Source: an uncultured Clostridia bacterium
GTDB taxonomy: Bacteria; Bacillota; Clostridia; Oscillospirales; Ruminococcaceae
Reading direction: 5' to 3'
Assembly (NCBI GenBank): GCA_947628655.1
Contig: CANRAS010000001.1
Coordinates: 62,001 to 126,000 of the forward strand
Length of the DNA stretch: 64,000 nt
In this document: piece by piece, positions 15,778 through 24,509 of the stretch
Position numbering within the stretch: position 1 is the first letter of the stretch
Layout of the letters: each line of letters starts with the position of its first letter
Notes under the pieces: model-generated
Database searches by the model: none
What the model saw: only the letters and a program-made list of their open reading frames with translations
What the model was told of the DNA's origin: nothing
Translations under genes and position numbers: made by a program

Positions 15778-17079
15778 GTGAAGAAAATCAAAAAAATACT
15801 ATCGTCTGTCCTTGTGTGCGCCGCCGCGCTGTTTTGCGGGTGTTCCGGGGGTACTGCGGAAAGCAGTGACAGTTCGTCTTATGACGTAAGCACGACCGAA
15901 AGCGGCGCTGCGTTTACCGTGCCGCCCGAAGTTTCCGAGCCTGCGGGCGGGACGGCTATCACCTACTTCGGCACAAAAGATATAAGCGCGTTTGTTGCCG
16001 AGTATGAAAAAACCACGGGCGGGAGCGTAATAATCGAGCGACCGAAAGGGGATTACCTTACCGAACTTCAAGAGAAGATTGCCTCCGACGCGTCCCCCGA
16101 CCTTTGCGATAAGGTTGAGAACACTTATCCGTATCTTATGTCAAATAATCTTTACGAGGATTTAACGAACTACATCGACATCTCCGCTCCGCAGTGGGAG
16201 GATATGACGGACGCGGTGGAGCATTACTCGTTTAAGGGCGAGCGGTTCTTTTATCCGACAACTCTTAAAATAATGCCCCAGTTTTTGATTTATGTAAAGG
16301 GAACGTATATTCAAGGCGGAAATCTCCCCGACCCCGAAAAACTCTGGATAAACGGCGAATGGACGTGGGACAGCTTTCAAAGCGGGGCGCAGGGAGTAAT
16401 CGAAAGCCCTTCCGTTCCCGCGGGTACGCTTATCGCGGGCGAGGATATTTTTTCCAATTTCTTGGCGTCAACGGGAACAGCCCTGTTTTCGCAGGTCGGA
16501 AGCCGTTTCGCGGACGGTTTTTCATCGGACGCGTCGGCTGATGTGAACGCGCTTTTAAGCGGTTATGAAATCGAGTATACGATAAGCGGGAACGCTGCGG
16601 ACGCTATGGGCGAAACTGTCTTTATTTCGGGCGATGAAAGCACCTTAGCGGAACTCAGAAAGGCAAATCTCGCCGTTGGCGCTGTGCCTTATCCGCGCGG
16701 CAATGATACCGACAAATACTATTGCAAAGCGTCTGCGGACGGCTTTTTAGTTCCAAAGGGCGCGAAGAACATTCAAAGCGCCGCGAGTTTTATCAACTGT
16801 TCACGGATTGTATGCAATTCCGAAGAATACCGCGAAAAGGAGAACACCGCGCTGATAAAAAGCGGGCTTTTGCGTTCCGACACGGAGTGGCTCGAACGTC
16901 TGCGGGGGAACTCCGAAATAACGCCCGTTATCGTCGATGAAAATTGCTTTGACAGCGAAGTGAACGTCAGCGTTCAAAGACTGCTCACATACCGCGGCGA
17001 TTCGTGGAAAGACGCTCTTTCGGAGAATTTGCCGAAGATAGACGGCGCGCTCGAAACTATAAACGCGGTTATTGAATAG
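15778..17079 (+). CDS. Extracellular solute-binding lipoprotein (family 1-like)
   Basis: 433 residues starting at GTG 15778 (GGAAAGGGCGG upstream). The lipoprotein signal is MKKIKKILSSVLVCAAALFCGC, lipobox FCGC, followed by a Ser/Thr-rich linker to about residue 55. A solute-binding fold follows: AITYFGTKDISAFVAEYEKTTG, then LQEKIASDASPDLC and GEWTWDSFQ, and VPKGAKNIQSAASFIN late in the protein. There are no permease genes beside it; instead it is followed by a tubulin-like protein and a transglutaminase, overlapping or close, so transport is not assured and a sensory or envelope role is possible. Its expression would pass through leader copy 1. Confidence 0.75.
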   Translation: MKKIKKILSSVLVCAAALFCGCSGGTAESSDSSSYDVSTTESGAAFTVPPEVSEPAGGTAITYFGTKDISAFVAEYEKTTGGSVIIERPKGDYLTELQEKIASDASPDLCDKVENTYPYLMSNNLYEDLTNYIDISAPQWEDMTDAVEHYSFKGERFFYPTTLKIMPQFLIYVKGTYIQGGNLPDPEKLWINGEWTWDSFQSGAQGVIESPSVPAGTLIAGEDIFSNFLASTGTALFSQVGSRFADGFSSDASADVNALLSGYEIEYTISGNAADAMGETVFISGDESTLAELRKANLAVGAVPYPRGNDTDKYYCKASADGFLVPKGAKNIQSAASFINCSRIVCNSEEYREKENTALIKSGLLRSDTEWLERLRGNSEITPVIVDENCFDSEVNVSVQRLLTYRGDSWKDALSENLPKIDGALETINAVIE

Positions 17080-17125
17080 CAATATTAGTGCGATAAAATA
17101 TTTCGTTTGGGAAAAGGTGAAGAAC

Positions 17126-19435
17126 ATGAGCAATTTATCCGATAACGGAAATGAATACGAATGGTTAAAGCCCGACCGTGTTATGAAACTCTACCACGGC
17201 TCTAAAAGCGCGTTCGGCACTAAACGCCTGTTCTGTATCGGCATAGGACAAAACGGTGTCGACTGCCTTTTGAGGGCAAAGCATATCGCCGAAAACCGTT
17301 TTCAAAAGGACGGCAGCCGCATACGCTTTTTGGGAATTGACATAGACGAGCATATAAACAGCGCAGAATTTTGCGGTTCAGTTCTTGATGACAGCGAAAA
17401 ACTTGCGATAAACCCCGACGAGGCTGTCTACGCGTATCTGAACAAGCCCGAAACGATGTCCGAATATATGAAAGACTGGTTCGACGAGGGGCTAAAAAAC
17501 TATACGCCAAGCAAGCCCGTCTATGGTCTGCACAAACGCCAATGCGGACGGCTTGCGCTTTTCCACTATTTCGGTACGGTTATGCGCCAGTTCGGCGCGG
17601 CGGTGACGGCGTTCGGACACAACGACAAACCGCTTGAAATAGCCGTTATAGGAAATCTAGGCGACGCGTTTTTCGGCGGTATGATGATTGACGTGGGATA
17701 TATTCTGCGGACGCTTTTTGAAACCGCGAAATATCCCGTGACGATAGTTTCATATATGTTCGCGGGCGATACCGCCGAGTTTACGGAAAAAGAGGGCAGG
17801 GATCTGTCAACCGCATATGCGAACACTCTCGTTACGAAATCCGAACTCGATATGTTCCAAAGCCGAAAGCGCAGGTTCTGGCAGCAGTATACGGACGCTA
17901 TCGAGATAAGCTCCGACAAACCGCCGTACAACGCGTGCTATATCGCGCCCGCAGAAGAAACGTATGAACTTACTATGGAGAAAACCGCGCTAAAAATAAT
18001 GTGCGAACCCGGCAATATCATAGCGCGGGACGACGACGCGGAAAGGCTTATAACGCACAATATGTTCGACAAAGAGGGTTCTCACGCGTTCAGGTATCTT
18101 GCTTTTTCGGCGGCGGTGAATGAAATTCCGCTCGGAAAATTCGTTTCGTATATCGCACTAAGATTATTCGGGAAAGTGCTGGGCGGACTTCGCCAAAAAT
18201 CAATCGGCGCTATGGAACTCGGCAAAATCACGGGGCGCATTGCACCCGACGCGGCGCTTTTAGCGTCAAAGGCGGGGCAATTGCCGAAGTTCCAATTTGA
18301 CGAAAATCTAAACCCGCTGTTTTCGCTGCGTTCGCTTAAAAACGGCGCGGAGGCTACAAAGCGGTATGTAAACGAGCGATTAGAGGAGATAACGGAACTT
18401 TGCAAAAAGGGCGCAGAAATAATGCTCCCCGAAACTTTGGGACAGATAGAAAAATTGTGCGAAAACGCCGTGTGCGACCGCGAAAAAGGTCCGTATTACG
18501 CGCTTGAGATAATAAAAGCCTGCACGTCAAAGCTGTCCGAGGCGTATAAAGCCTTAGAGCAAAAGGCGCTGAACATAACGGACGACGTATCCCGCGAGGA
18601 ACGTCAGCTTGACGAGGCGCAGAAAAAGCTGAAAGTGACGCCCGCGTTTATGGCAAAAGGTCTTGCGGAAAACTACACGGACTGCATAAAAAGCTATGTA
18701 AAGGCAAGATATGTGGAACTTACAGCGGATATTGTGAAAGACTTCTACACGCGCCTGTCCGATGAACTTCAGAAATACGCGGATGAAAACCTTCACACGA
18801 AATCCCGTGTATTTGATTTAATATCGGAGAAAACCGACGATATTCTCTACGGCAAGTCGCCGTATCTGTCGTGCGGAGTAAAGGAGGCGTTCGACCCGCT
18901 TTTGCCCGAAAACACCGAAATCCGCGCGAAACTCGACAGTATGGTCGATAACGTTCCGAAAGACAAAATGGAACTCGCGTTAAAGCGCACGGATCTGCTT
19001 TCGGCGGCGCAAAAGGGCGTTATGGATTTCATCACGGAACTTTTGGTGCTTGTGGATATTTGCCTGGGCGAATTTACCGAAAAGGGCTATGACGGTATCT
19101 GCGAATACTTTAATATCAAAAACTCGCTGTCTGCGGGTATGGAGGACTGCTTTGCCCGTGTGAAAATGACCACTCCGACGACTGACGCATTGCCTTTGAC
19201 AAGGGTTATTTGTCCGCACACCGCAAAGGCGGAGGATATAGCGCCCCTGCGCAAACTCCACAAGGAACTCAACGACATCTGGAACGCGTCCGCGTCGTCG
19301 TTTTCGGTAAGCGTTGTGCGCATACAGGGCGCGGTAAAGCTGGAGGAGTTCAAGAACTATGAACGCTGGGAAAATATGCGTTACGCGTATGTTAATGACT
19401 CGCTTAAAAAACAGGGTATTCACATCTTCGGATAA
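17126..19435 (+). CDS. Tubulin-like (Tubulin_2-type) large protein
   Basis: 769 residues from ATG 17126 (AAAGGTGA upstream); the frame is open back to 17072, overlapping the lipoprotein stop. The N-terminal part looks like the tubulin/FtsZ-related Tubulin_2 family: LFCIGIGQNGVDCLL (about 36) as first nucleotide loop, FLGIDIDEH (about 72), then AVIGNLGDAFFGGMMIDVGYILR (about 172) in the place of the GGGTGSG signature loop. That loop is clearly degenerate, so GTP binding is doubtful. The rest (about 400-769) is alpha-helical with coiled-coil stretches. Function unknown; it sits between a solute-binding lipoprotein and a TgpA-like transglutaminase. The family call is from remembered patterns and moderate. 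Confidence 0.5.
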   Translation: MSNLSDNGNEYEWLKPDRVMKLYHGSKSAFGTKRLFCIGIGQNGVDCLLRAKHIAENRFQKDGSRIRFLGIDIDEHINSAEFCGSVLDDSEKLAINPDEAVYAYLNKPETMSEYMKDWFDEGLKNYTPSKPVYGLHKRQCGRLALFHYFGTVMRQFGAAVTAFGHNDKPLEIAVIGNLGDAFFGGMMIDVGYILRTLFETAKYPVTIVSYMFAGDTAEFTEKEGRDLSTAYANTLVTKSELDMFQSRKRRFWQQYTDAIEISSDKPPYNACYIAPAEETYELTMEKTALKIMCEPGNIIARDDDAERLITHNMFDKEGSHAFRYLAFSAAVNEIPLGKFVSYIALRLFGKVLGGLRQKSIGAMELGKITGRIAPDAALLASKAGQLPKFQFDENLNPLFSLRSLKNGAEATKRYVNERLEEITELCKKGAEIMLPETLGQIEKLCENAVCDREKGPYYALEIIKACTSKLSEAYKALEQKALNITDDVSREERQLDEAQKKLKVTPAFMAKGLAENYTDCIKSYVKARYVELTADIVKDFYTRLSDELQKYADENLHTKSRVFDLISEKTDDILYGKSPYLSCGVKEAFDPLLPENTEIRAKLDSMVDNVPKDKMELALKRTDLLSAAQKGVMDFITELLVLVDICLGEFTEKGYDGICEYFNIKNSLSAGMEDCFARVKMTTPTTDALPLTRVICPHTAKAEDIAPLRKLHKELNDIWNASASSFSVSVVRIQGAVKLEEFKNYERWENMRYAYVNDSLKKQGIHIFG

Positions 19436-19450
19436 ACTTTCGGATAATAT

Positions 19451-22297
19451 ATGAAAAAGAATATTGAAACAAATGAAGTAAATTACAAAAGAACAGCGTC
19501 GGCGCTCGTTTTCGACAGGTTTTACTGTAAAAATCCGAGCGCGGCGCTCGTTATAGCCATTCGCATTCTGACAGCGGCGGCGCTTTCGTTTTTCTGTATG
19601 CGGTATGTTTTCAAGGTATACGATATGCCCCCCACGAACGTTCCGTTCGCCGTTATCTCAATGCTCTCGGCGGTCGTGTTTTCTCTGCTGTTCTCGTACG
19701 TCAGAAAACGCGCCGTTATACCCTTGGGAGTATTTCTTACGGGCGTTTTTATTTTGCTGAAATTCGACGCGTTTTGGGAAAAGTTTTCGTACTTTGTAGA
19801 CTTTTTGATTTTGCAGACGGACGGACGGCTTATAAGCGCGACGGAGCATACTCTCCACCCGCTCGAACAGCTTATTCGGTTTGAGCAATACTCCGACAAG
19901 TATGTAGACGGCGTTGTGTTCGGGTGCGTTATCCTGTGCGTTCTGTTCGCGCTTGTGACTTCGGCGGGGCTTATCGGAAAGTTAAACGCTCTGCCGTCGC
20001 TCGTGTTTTTCCTCGTGCTGTGGACGCCCGTCCTTACGGCGGAACGTCTGCCGTTTGAATGGGAACTTGTACCCGCTCTTGCGCTTTACGCTGGCGCGTG
20101 CGCCGTCGGAAACTACTACAACGACGGTCTTGCCGTTCGGCATATTTATTCATCGGGCGGTTATCGGCGCAAGGTGAAAATGGATCACCGCAGATTTAAC
20201 GGGGAAGTGAAGTCGCAGAGTTTCGGCAAACGCGGCGCGGCGCGCGGGCTTTACTATTCAAAATACTCCTCGTCGCTTATCTGCGCGGCGGCGATGTTCA
20301 CGGCTCTGGGCGTATTTTTCGGAACGATTTTTTCGAGTTCAGCGGGCATTGATTACGAAAAAATGTTCGAGGTTCTGCAAAGCATTACGTTCGGCAGTTC
20401 TCACAGGAAAGACCCGTTCAAGCAAGTTTCGGGATATTTCTCAAGCCCCGTAACGTCCGCGCTGGGTTCGGGCAGACGGCTGTCGCTTTCCGCGCCGTCG
20501 GGGCGCGACACGTCCGAAACCCTGCGGGTTACAAAGGAAGATAAGGGAGAACCGCTGTTCCTGCGCGGTGACATCGGTATGGAGTTCGACGGCAGAACGT
20601 GGTCGTCGCCGACGGCAAGCGAACCGCTCGAATGGAGCGCAGACGGCTTTGACAGAAAGTGGCTTCCTATCGAGGGAGAACTGTTTGACGAAATTATTAC
20701 GGCAAGCTACGGCGATTGTCTTACGGACGTTGACGTTCGTATAGAATATCTTTGCAACACGGATATAGTTTTCGTACCGCCGTATATCAGAGATTTTTCG
20801 AGTTTCTCAAGCAGTGCGGAGGACGTTTTCGGAGATTACACCGTCCGCAGAAAAGACGATGAAGTCGAGGGACGGATTTTCGGTTACACGGCTGTTCAGC
20901 CGTTATGCTACGACCCGCAGGATATGCAGGATATGTACGCGTTCTATCAGCTTTTGCGCGGTCTTAATTACAGAGAGCGGAGTTCCTATTCTGCAAACGT
21001 CGTCTTTGAAGAGGGTATAATTTACAGCGAAAACAGCTGGGATTTGTACCGTAAAAATTACTCTGAATATTACGATGATTGCCTGAACCTTATGAACAAG
21101 AAAATCGGACGGTATAACCCGAACAGCGTCGGCGCGTTTGAAATGTACAGAGATTATGTAAACGCGCATTATACGGGCGTTCCCGAAAAAATTCGGGAAG
21201 AACTTTCAGAATACATAGAGGGTTCGGGTCTGACCGAACTGCGCGAGCAGGAGATGGACAGTTTCCGCGGGCGTTTTTACGATGAGGACGTTTACGGCAG
21301 GTTCGGCGAAATAATCGACCGCTATGTCACCGCAAAAACCGTGTCGGATTATCTTAAAAACAGATATTCGTATTCGCTTGACGCGCACATAGACAGCAGA
21401 AATCCCGTGATGAGTTTTTTAAACAACTCTAAAAGCGGACACTGCGCGCTGTTTGCAAGTTCAATGGTGCTTATTCTAAGGGAAATGGGAATACCCGCGA
21501 GATACGTCACGGGGTTTGTCCTGCCGTCCGAGGCGACTTCCCGCGTATTGCAGATGAAAGACCTCCACGCGTGGTGTGAAGTTTACCTTGATGAAGTAGG
21601 CTGGGTGCCGTTCGACCCGACCGCGCCCGCCGATGTAACGGTTGCTGATAATTCATCGGGTACGGGAACGGGAACGTCCGAAAGCAGTCAGCAAAGCGGA
21701 ACATCGGGCGATGTTTCAAGCGAACCCGAAAGTTCTGACAGTTCGGCGCAGAGTTCCGATACCTACGAGCCGTCCTCAGACGACAATTCCTCGTCGGATA
21801 TGCCCGCAGACGGTTCTTCGCCGTCGGGCGCGGTAATTACGTCAAGCGGTGATGGTTTTACGTTTGCGCAGGTCTTGCCGTATATTGTTATTATACTGTC
21901 GGCGGGTGCGTTTGTGACGCTTGCCGTGCTGTCCGTGAAGTGGTACATACGGCTTAAAAAGCGCGCGTACAAGAGAATACAGGTGTTCCGCCGCGCGGAA
22001 AATTCCGATTACGTTTATAACAAGCTGTTAGAGGTATTGAAACTCTGCGGGCTTACTCCGCAAAACGGCGAACAGCCCCGCGAGTTCTTCCGGAGAGCGG
22101 AAAAAACGCTCGGCTGTCATATATCGGAATACTATGAATTATTCGAGCGTCTGGCGTTCGGCAATGCAGAGCTTGACACTTCGGAACGCGCACTCTTAGG
22201 ACGCGCGTTCGAGAAGATTTTCAAAGCCTCCGAGGATAAACATAAACTCGTCGGAAAGATAAGACTTCGCACGGCATTGCTCCGAAAGAGAGTTTGA
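19451..22297 (+). CDS. TgpA-like membrane transglutaminase-fold protein
   Basis: 948 residues. An N-terminal block of six or so membrane helices (about 30-220, plus one near 275-300) leads to an external domain with the transglutaminase-like triad: Cys in KSGHCALFASS (about 664), His in DLHAWCEVYLD (about 705) and Asp in VPFDPTAPAD (about 721). A Ser/Thr/Asp-rich linker (about 730-795), a further membrane helix (about 805-830) and a cytoplasmic DUF4129-like tail follow. This is the TgpA layout, often paired with DUF58 and MoxR genes; those partners are absent here and the tubulin-like gene lies 16 bases upstream instead. Likely a membrane-bound peptidase or cross-linking-type enzyme acting at the cell surface. 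Confidence 0.85.
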   Translation: MKKNIETNEVNYKRTASALVFDRFYCKNPSAALVIAIRILTAAALSFFCMRYVFKVYDMPPTNVPFAVISMLSAVVFSLLFSYVRKRAVIPLGVFLTGVFILLKFDAFWEKFSYFVDFLILQTDGRLISATEHTLHPLEQLIRFEQYSDKYVDGVVFGCVILCVLFALVTSAGLIGKLNALPSLVFFLVLWTPVLTAERLPFEWELVPALALYAGACAVGNYYNDGLAVRHIYSSGGYRRKVKMDHRRFNGEVKSQSFGKRGAARGLYYSKYSSSLICAAAMFTALGVFFGTIFSSSAGIDYEKMFEVLQSITFGSSHRKDPFKQVSGYFSSPVTSALGSGRRLSLSAPSGRDTSETLRVTKEDKGEPLFLRGDIGMEFDGRTWSSPTASEPLEWSADGFDRKWLPIEGELFDEIITASYGDCLTDVDVRIEYLCNTDIVFVPPYIRDFSSFSSSAEDVFGDYTVRRKDDEVEGRIFGYTAVQPLCYDPQDMQDMYAFYQLLRGLNYRERSSYSANVVFEEGIIYSENSWDLYRKNYSEYYDDCLNLMNKKIGRYNPNSVGAFEMYRDYVNAHYTGVPEKIREELSEYIEGSGLTELREQEMDSFRGRFYDEDVYGRFGEIIDRYVTAKTVSDYLKNRYSYSLDAHIDSRNPVMSFLNNSKSGHCALFASSMVLILREMGIPARYVTGFVLPSEATSRVLQMKDLHAWCEVYLDEVGWVPFDPTAPADVTVADNSSGTGTGTSESSQQSGTSGDVSSEPESSDSSAQSSDTYEPSSDDNSSSDMPADGSSPSGAVITSSGDGFTFAQVLPYIVIILSAGAFVTLAVLSVKWYIRLKKRAYKRIQVFRRAENSDYVYNKLLEVLKLCGLTPQNGEQPREFFRRAEKTLGCHISEYYELFERLAFGNAELDTSERALLGRAFEKIFKASEDKHKLVGKIRLRTALLRKRV

Positions 22298-22330
22298 TTT
22301 TGCGGGGTCAGAAAAAAATACAAAAATCCC

Positions 22331-22359
22331 TTGATTTTTGGAGAATAATGTGATATAAT
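22331..22359 (+). promoter_or_regulatory. Sigma-A promoter for the DHH gene
   Basis: TTGATT (22331-22336), 17-base spacer, TATAAT (22354-22359). Confidence 0.75.
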
Positions 22360-22416
22360 TAAATATAAGCCGAAGTTTAGCTTAAATTTATCAGAGTATC
22401 AGAGAGGGAACAGATT

Positions 22417-23355
22417 ATGGCGATGAGATTGATCACACGTTCGGATTTTGACGGATTAGCTTGCGGTGCGCTTTTGCTTTCTGCGGGTGTAATAGACTCG
22501 TGGGTTTTCGCGCATCCAAAGGATCTTCAGGACGGGCTTGTTCCCGTAACGGAAAATGACTGCCTTGCGAATGTTCCGTTTGTCGAGGGCTGCGGGCTGT
22601 GGTTCGACCACCATTCCAGCGAGGAAGAACGCAACCGCTATAAAGGCAAATATAAGGGCGAAAGCCGTATAACGCCGAGCTGTGCGCGTATTATCTACGA
22701 ATACTACGGCGGAAAAGAGCGTTTTCCGAACTTCGACGACCTTATGGAGGCGGTCGATAAGGTGGACAGCGGAAATCTTACGCGCGACGAGATACTTAAC
22801 CCGCAGGGCTGGATTTTAGTCGGATTTCTTATGGACCCGCGCACGGGCTTGGGACGTTTCCGCGACTTTACAATCAGCAACTATCAGCTTATGGAGAAAC
22901 TGTTAAAATGCTGTTCGTATATGTCCACGGAGGAAATACTCGCTATACCCGATATTCAGGAGCGCATTAAGCTGTACAACGAGCAGACCGAAAAGTTCAA
23001 GGCTATGATAAAAGAGCATACGCGCGTTGAGGGCGATTTGATTATCACGGATCTGCGCGGAGTAAGTCCTATCTACACGGGCAACAGATTTTTGATTTAT
23101 TCGCTATATCCCGAACAGAACATCAGTTGCTGGATAGTTGACGGCAAAGGCGGAAAGGGCTGTTCGTGCGCGGTCGGATATTCGATACTTAACAGAACAA
23201 GCCATGTAAACGTAGGTTCTACAATGCTGAAATACGGCGGGGGCGGGCATATGGCAGTCGGAACGTGCCAGTTCACCGACGAGCAGGCGCCGACAAAAGT
23301 TCCCGAACTTATAAACGAACTTGTAAACTACGACAAAATCCACAATATCGGCTGA
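22417..23355 (+). CDS. DHH family phosphoesterase
   Basis: 312 residues. The metal-binding motifs are ITRSDFDGLACG (5-16), WFDHHSS (about 66, the DHH signature) and AVDKVDSGN (about 110); GGGGHMAVGTCQF near the C-terminus is the DHHA1-type GGGH motif. Together these indicate an exopolyphosphatase/nanoRNase-like phosphoesterase. ATG 22417 follows AGAGAGGGAACAGATT. Single-gene unit with its own promoter and a strong bidirectional terminator after it. Substrate not predictable: c-di-AMP, nanoRNA or polyphosphate are options in the superfamily. Confidence 0.85.
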   Translation: MAMRLITRSDFDGLACGALLLSAGVIDSWVFAHPKDLQDGLVPVTENDCLANVPFVEGCGLWFDHHSSEEERNRYKGKYKGESRITPSCARIIYEYYGGKERFPNFDDLMEAVDKVDSGNLTRDEILNPQGWILVGFLMDPRTGLGRFRDFTISNYQLMEKLLKCCSYMSTEEILAIPDIQERIKLYNEQTEKFKAMIKEHTRVEGDLIITDLRGVSPIYTGNRFLIYSLYPEQNISCWIVDGKGGKGCSCAVGYSILNRTSHVNVGSTMLKYGGGGHMAVGTCQFTDEQAPTKVPELINELVNYDKIHNIG

Positions 23356-23369
23356 CGGAAACTAAAAAT

Positions 23370-23433
23370 AAAGCGCGGTATTCCAAAACCGCGCTTATTT
23401 TATTGCGGTAACCGTTAAGATTTCGCCGTCAAT
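23370..23433. repeat. Direct repeat, left copy: duplicated trmO 3' end with terminator
   Basis: 64 bases matching 23828-23890 with one indel and three mismatches. On the minus strand it encodes DGEILTVTAIK and a stop, as at the end of trmO (DNEILTVTAIK). It also contains the hairpin AAGCGCGGT / ACCGCGCTT (23371-23379, 23389-23397), which terminates the DHH gene. The two copies bracket about 394 bases holding leader copy 2 and a cupin remnant. Confidence 0.85.
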
Positions 23434-23446
23434 TTGTCTGATACAT

Positions 23447-23564
23447 TTGACATACGGTGGATAATGTGGTATAATATAGAAAACGTAATATCTTTAACAG
23501 GATAAACGGTATATTTTAAATGGGCATTATATTGGTGTGGGGCAAAGCCTCTTTGTGGTATAAT
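23447..23564 (+). promoter_or_regulatory. Promoter plus 95-nt conserved leader element, copy 2
   Basis: TTGACA (23447-23452), 17 bases, TATAAT (23470-23475), then the 95-nt block to TATAAT (23559-23564). About 83 of 95 positions agree with copy 1 by hand count. The left hairpin arm is changed to AAATGGGC, so one pair with GCCTCTTT is lost. It lies 72 bases ahead of the cupin remnant, which has a good ribosome site. Confidence 0.7.
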
Positions 23565-23636
23565 AATTTTTTCGGATAAACTGACCGACAAATCGAAAGT
23601 TATCGAAGTTATCTAAAAACTTTCAGGAGGTTTAAT

Positions 23637-23774
23637 ATGGAATTTATAATGTCAAAAGAAATCAAAGAACTATCAAATCCCGGAGTTATATCAAGGCAGT
23701 TATTGAACCCTGATAATTCCAAAAGCACCAGGGTTACGATAACAGAGGTACATCTGGCGAAAGGGAAAGAATAA
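23637..23774 (+). pseudogene. Cupin-domain protein, N-terminal remnant (45 codons)
   Basis: ATG 23637 with CAGGAGG six bases upstream encodes MEFIMSKEIKELSNPGVISR, then QLLNPDNSKSTRVTITEVHL and AKGKE before TAA. This matches the opening of small cupin proteins (NPGVxSxQLLNPxNSxSxRVTIT, then PGxEQPRHxH). The reading stops where the metal-binding HxH motif should begin and the remaining sequence to 23828 is not cupin-like, so the product cannot form the barrel. It is best read as a truncated gene, although its promoter, leader and ribosome site look intact; a working 45-residue peptide is possible. Confidence 0.65.
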
Positions 23775-23827
23775 GGGGAAACTCACTTGCTATAAATTTA
23801 GCATTTTCAATGGTTTAACAAATGCCG

Positions 23828-23890
23828 AAAGCGCGGTATCCAAAACCGCGCTTATTTTATTGCGGTAACCGTTAAGATTTCGTTATCAAT
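23828..23890. repeat. Direct repeat, right copy: trmO 3' end with terminator
   Basis: 63 bases, the partner of 23370-23433. It covers the last codons and stop of trmO (to 23852) and the adjoining hairpin AAGCGCGGT / ACCGCGCTT, a terminator for trmO on the minus strand. Confidence 0.85.
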
Positions 23891-24502
23891 CCTAAACGAC
23901 ACTTGAAACTCCCCGAACGCCATTGTGTAAACGCGCTTTGGGTCGTTTTGATATTGCGGACGCGGGTCCTGCGCTAAGAGTTCGACAAGCCCCCCGCGCT
24001 TTTCTTCGGGGATAAGTACGAGCAGTTCTTCGGGAAACGTAACCCGCAAATTTCCTCCGCGCCGTGACAGCGCCCACCCGTCGGACGCGTTCGGAATACT
24101 GTCAGCATACGGAAGATACGGCTTTATATCGTATATCGGCGAACCGTTCATAATATCCGCGCCCGTGACGATAAGTGCGCCGCGCTCTATCCGCTCAAGT
24201 TTTACAACGGACAGCCCAAGCGGGTTAGGGCGATAAGGCGAGCGCGTCGCGAACACTCCCATACGTACGTTCCCGCCAAGGCGCGGCGGACGAACGGTCG
24301 GCGAGAATTTCCCGTCCGTTTCCGAAAATCCCCATATAAGCCAGATGTGCGTAAAGTCCGAAAGTCCGCGCACGGCGTTTTCATCGGCGTACTTTTCCGT
24401 GAAAACTATCCGCGACGGCAGTTCGACAAGTCCGCTTTGGCGCGGTATGCCGAATTTTTCCGTGTAGTCGTTTTCGATAAACGCGACAGGTTCGATTTCC
24501 AT
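23852..24502 (-). CDS. trmO: tRNA (N6-threonylcarbamoyladenosine37-N6)-methyltransferase TrmO-like
   Basis: 216 residues of the TsaA/TrmO (UPF0066, YaeB) family, a beta-barrel AdoMet enzyme that methylates t6A37 in tRNA. Signature stretches are FGIPRQSGLVE (18-28), FTHIWLIWGFSE, GVFATRSPYRPNPLGLSVV and the active-site region DIMNGSPIYDIKPYLPYADS. ATG 24500-24502 is followed seven bases downstream of the preceding gene's end, since the GTPase-NYN gene lies directly upstream on the same strand. Its 3' end is duplicated 460 bases away. Confidence 0.9.
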   Translation of the reverse strand: MEIEPVAFIENDYTEKFGIPRQSGLVELPSRIVFTEKYADENAVRGLSDFTHIWLIWGFSETDGKFSPTVRPPRLGGNVRMGVFATRSPYRPNPLGLSVVKLERIERGALIVTGADIMNGSPIYDIKPYLPYADSIPNASDGWALSRRGGNLRVTFPEELLVLIPEEKRGGLVELLAQDPRPQYQNDPKRVYTMAFGEFQVSFRIDNEILTVTAIK

Positions 24503-24509
24503 TGCGGTT

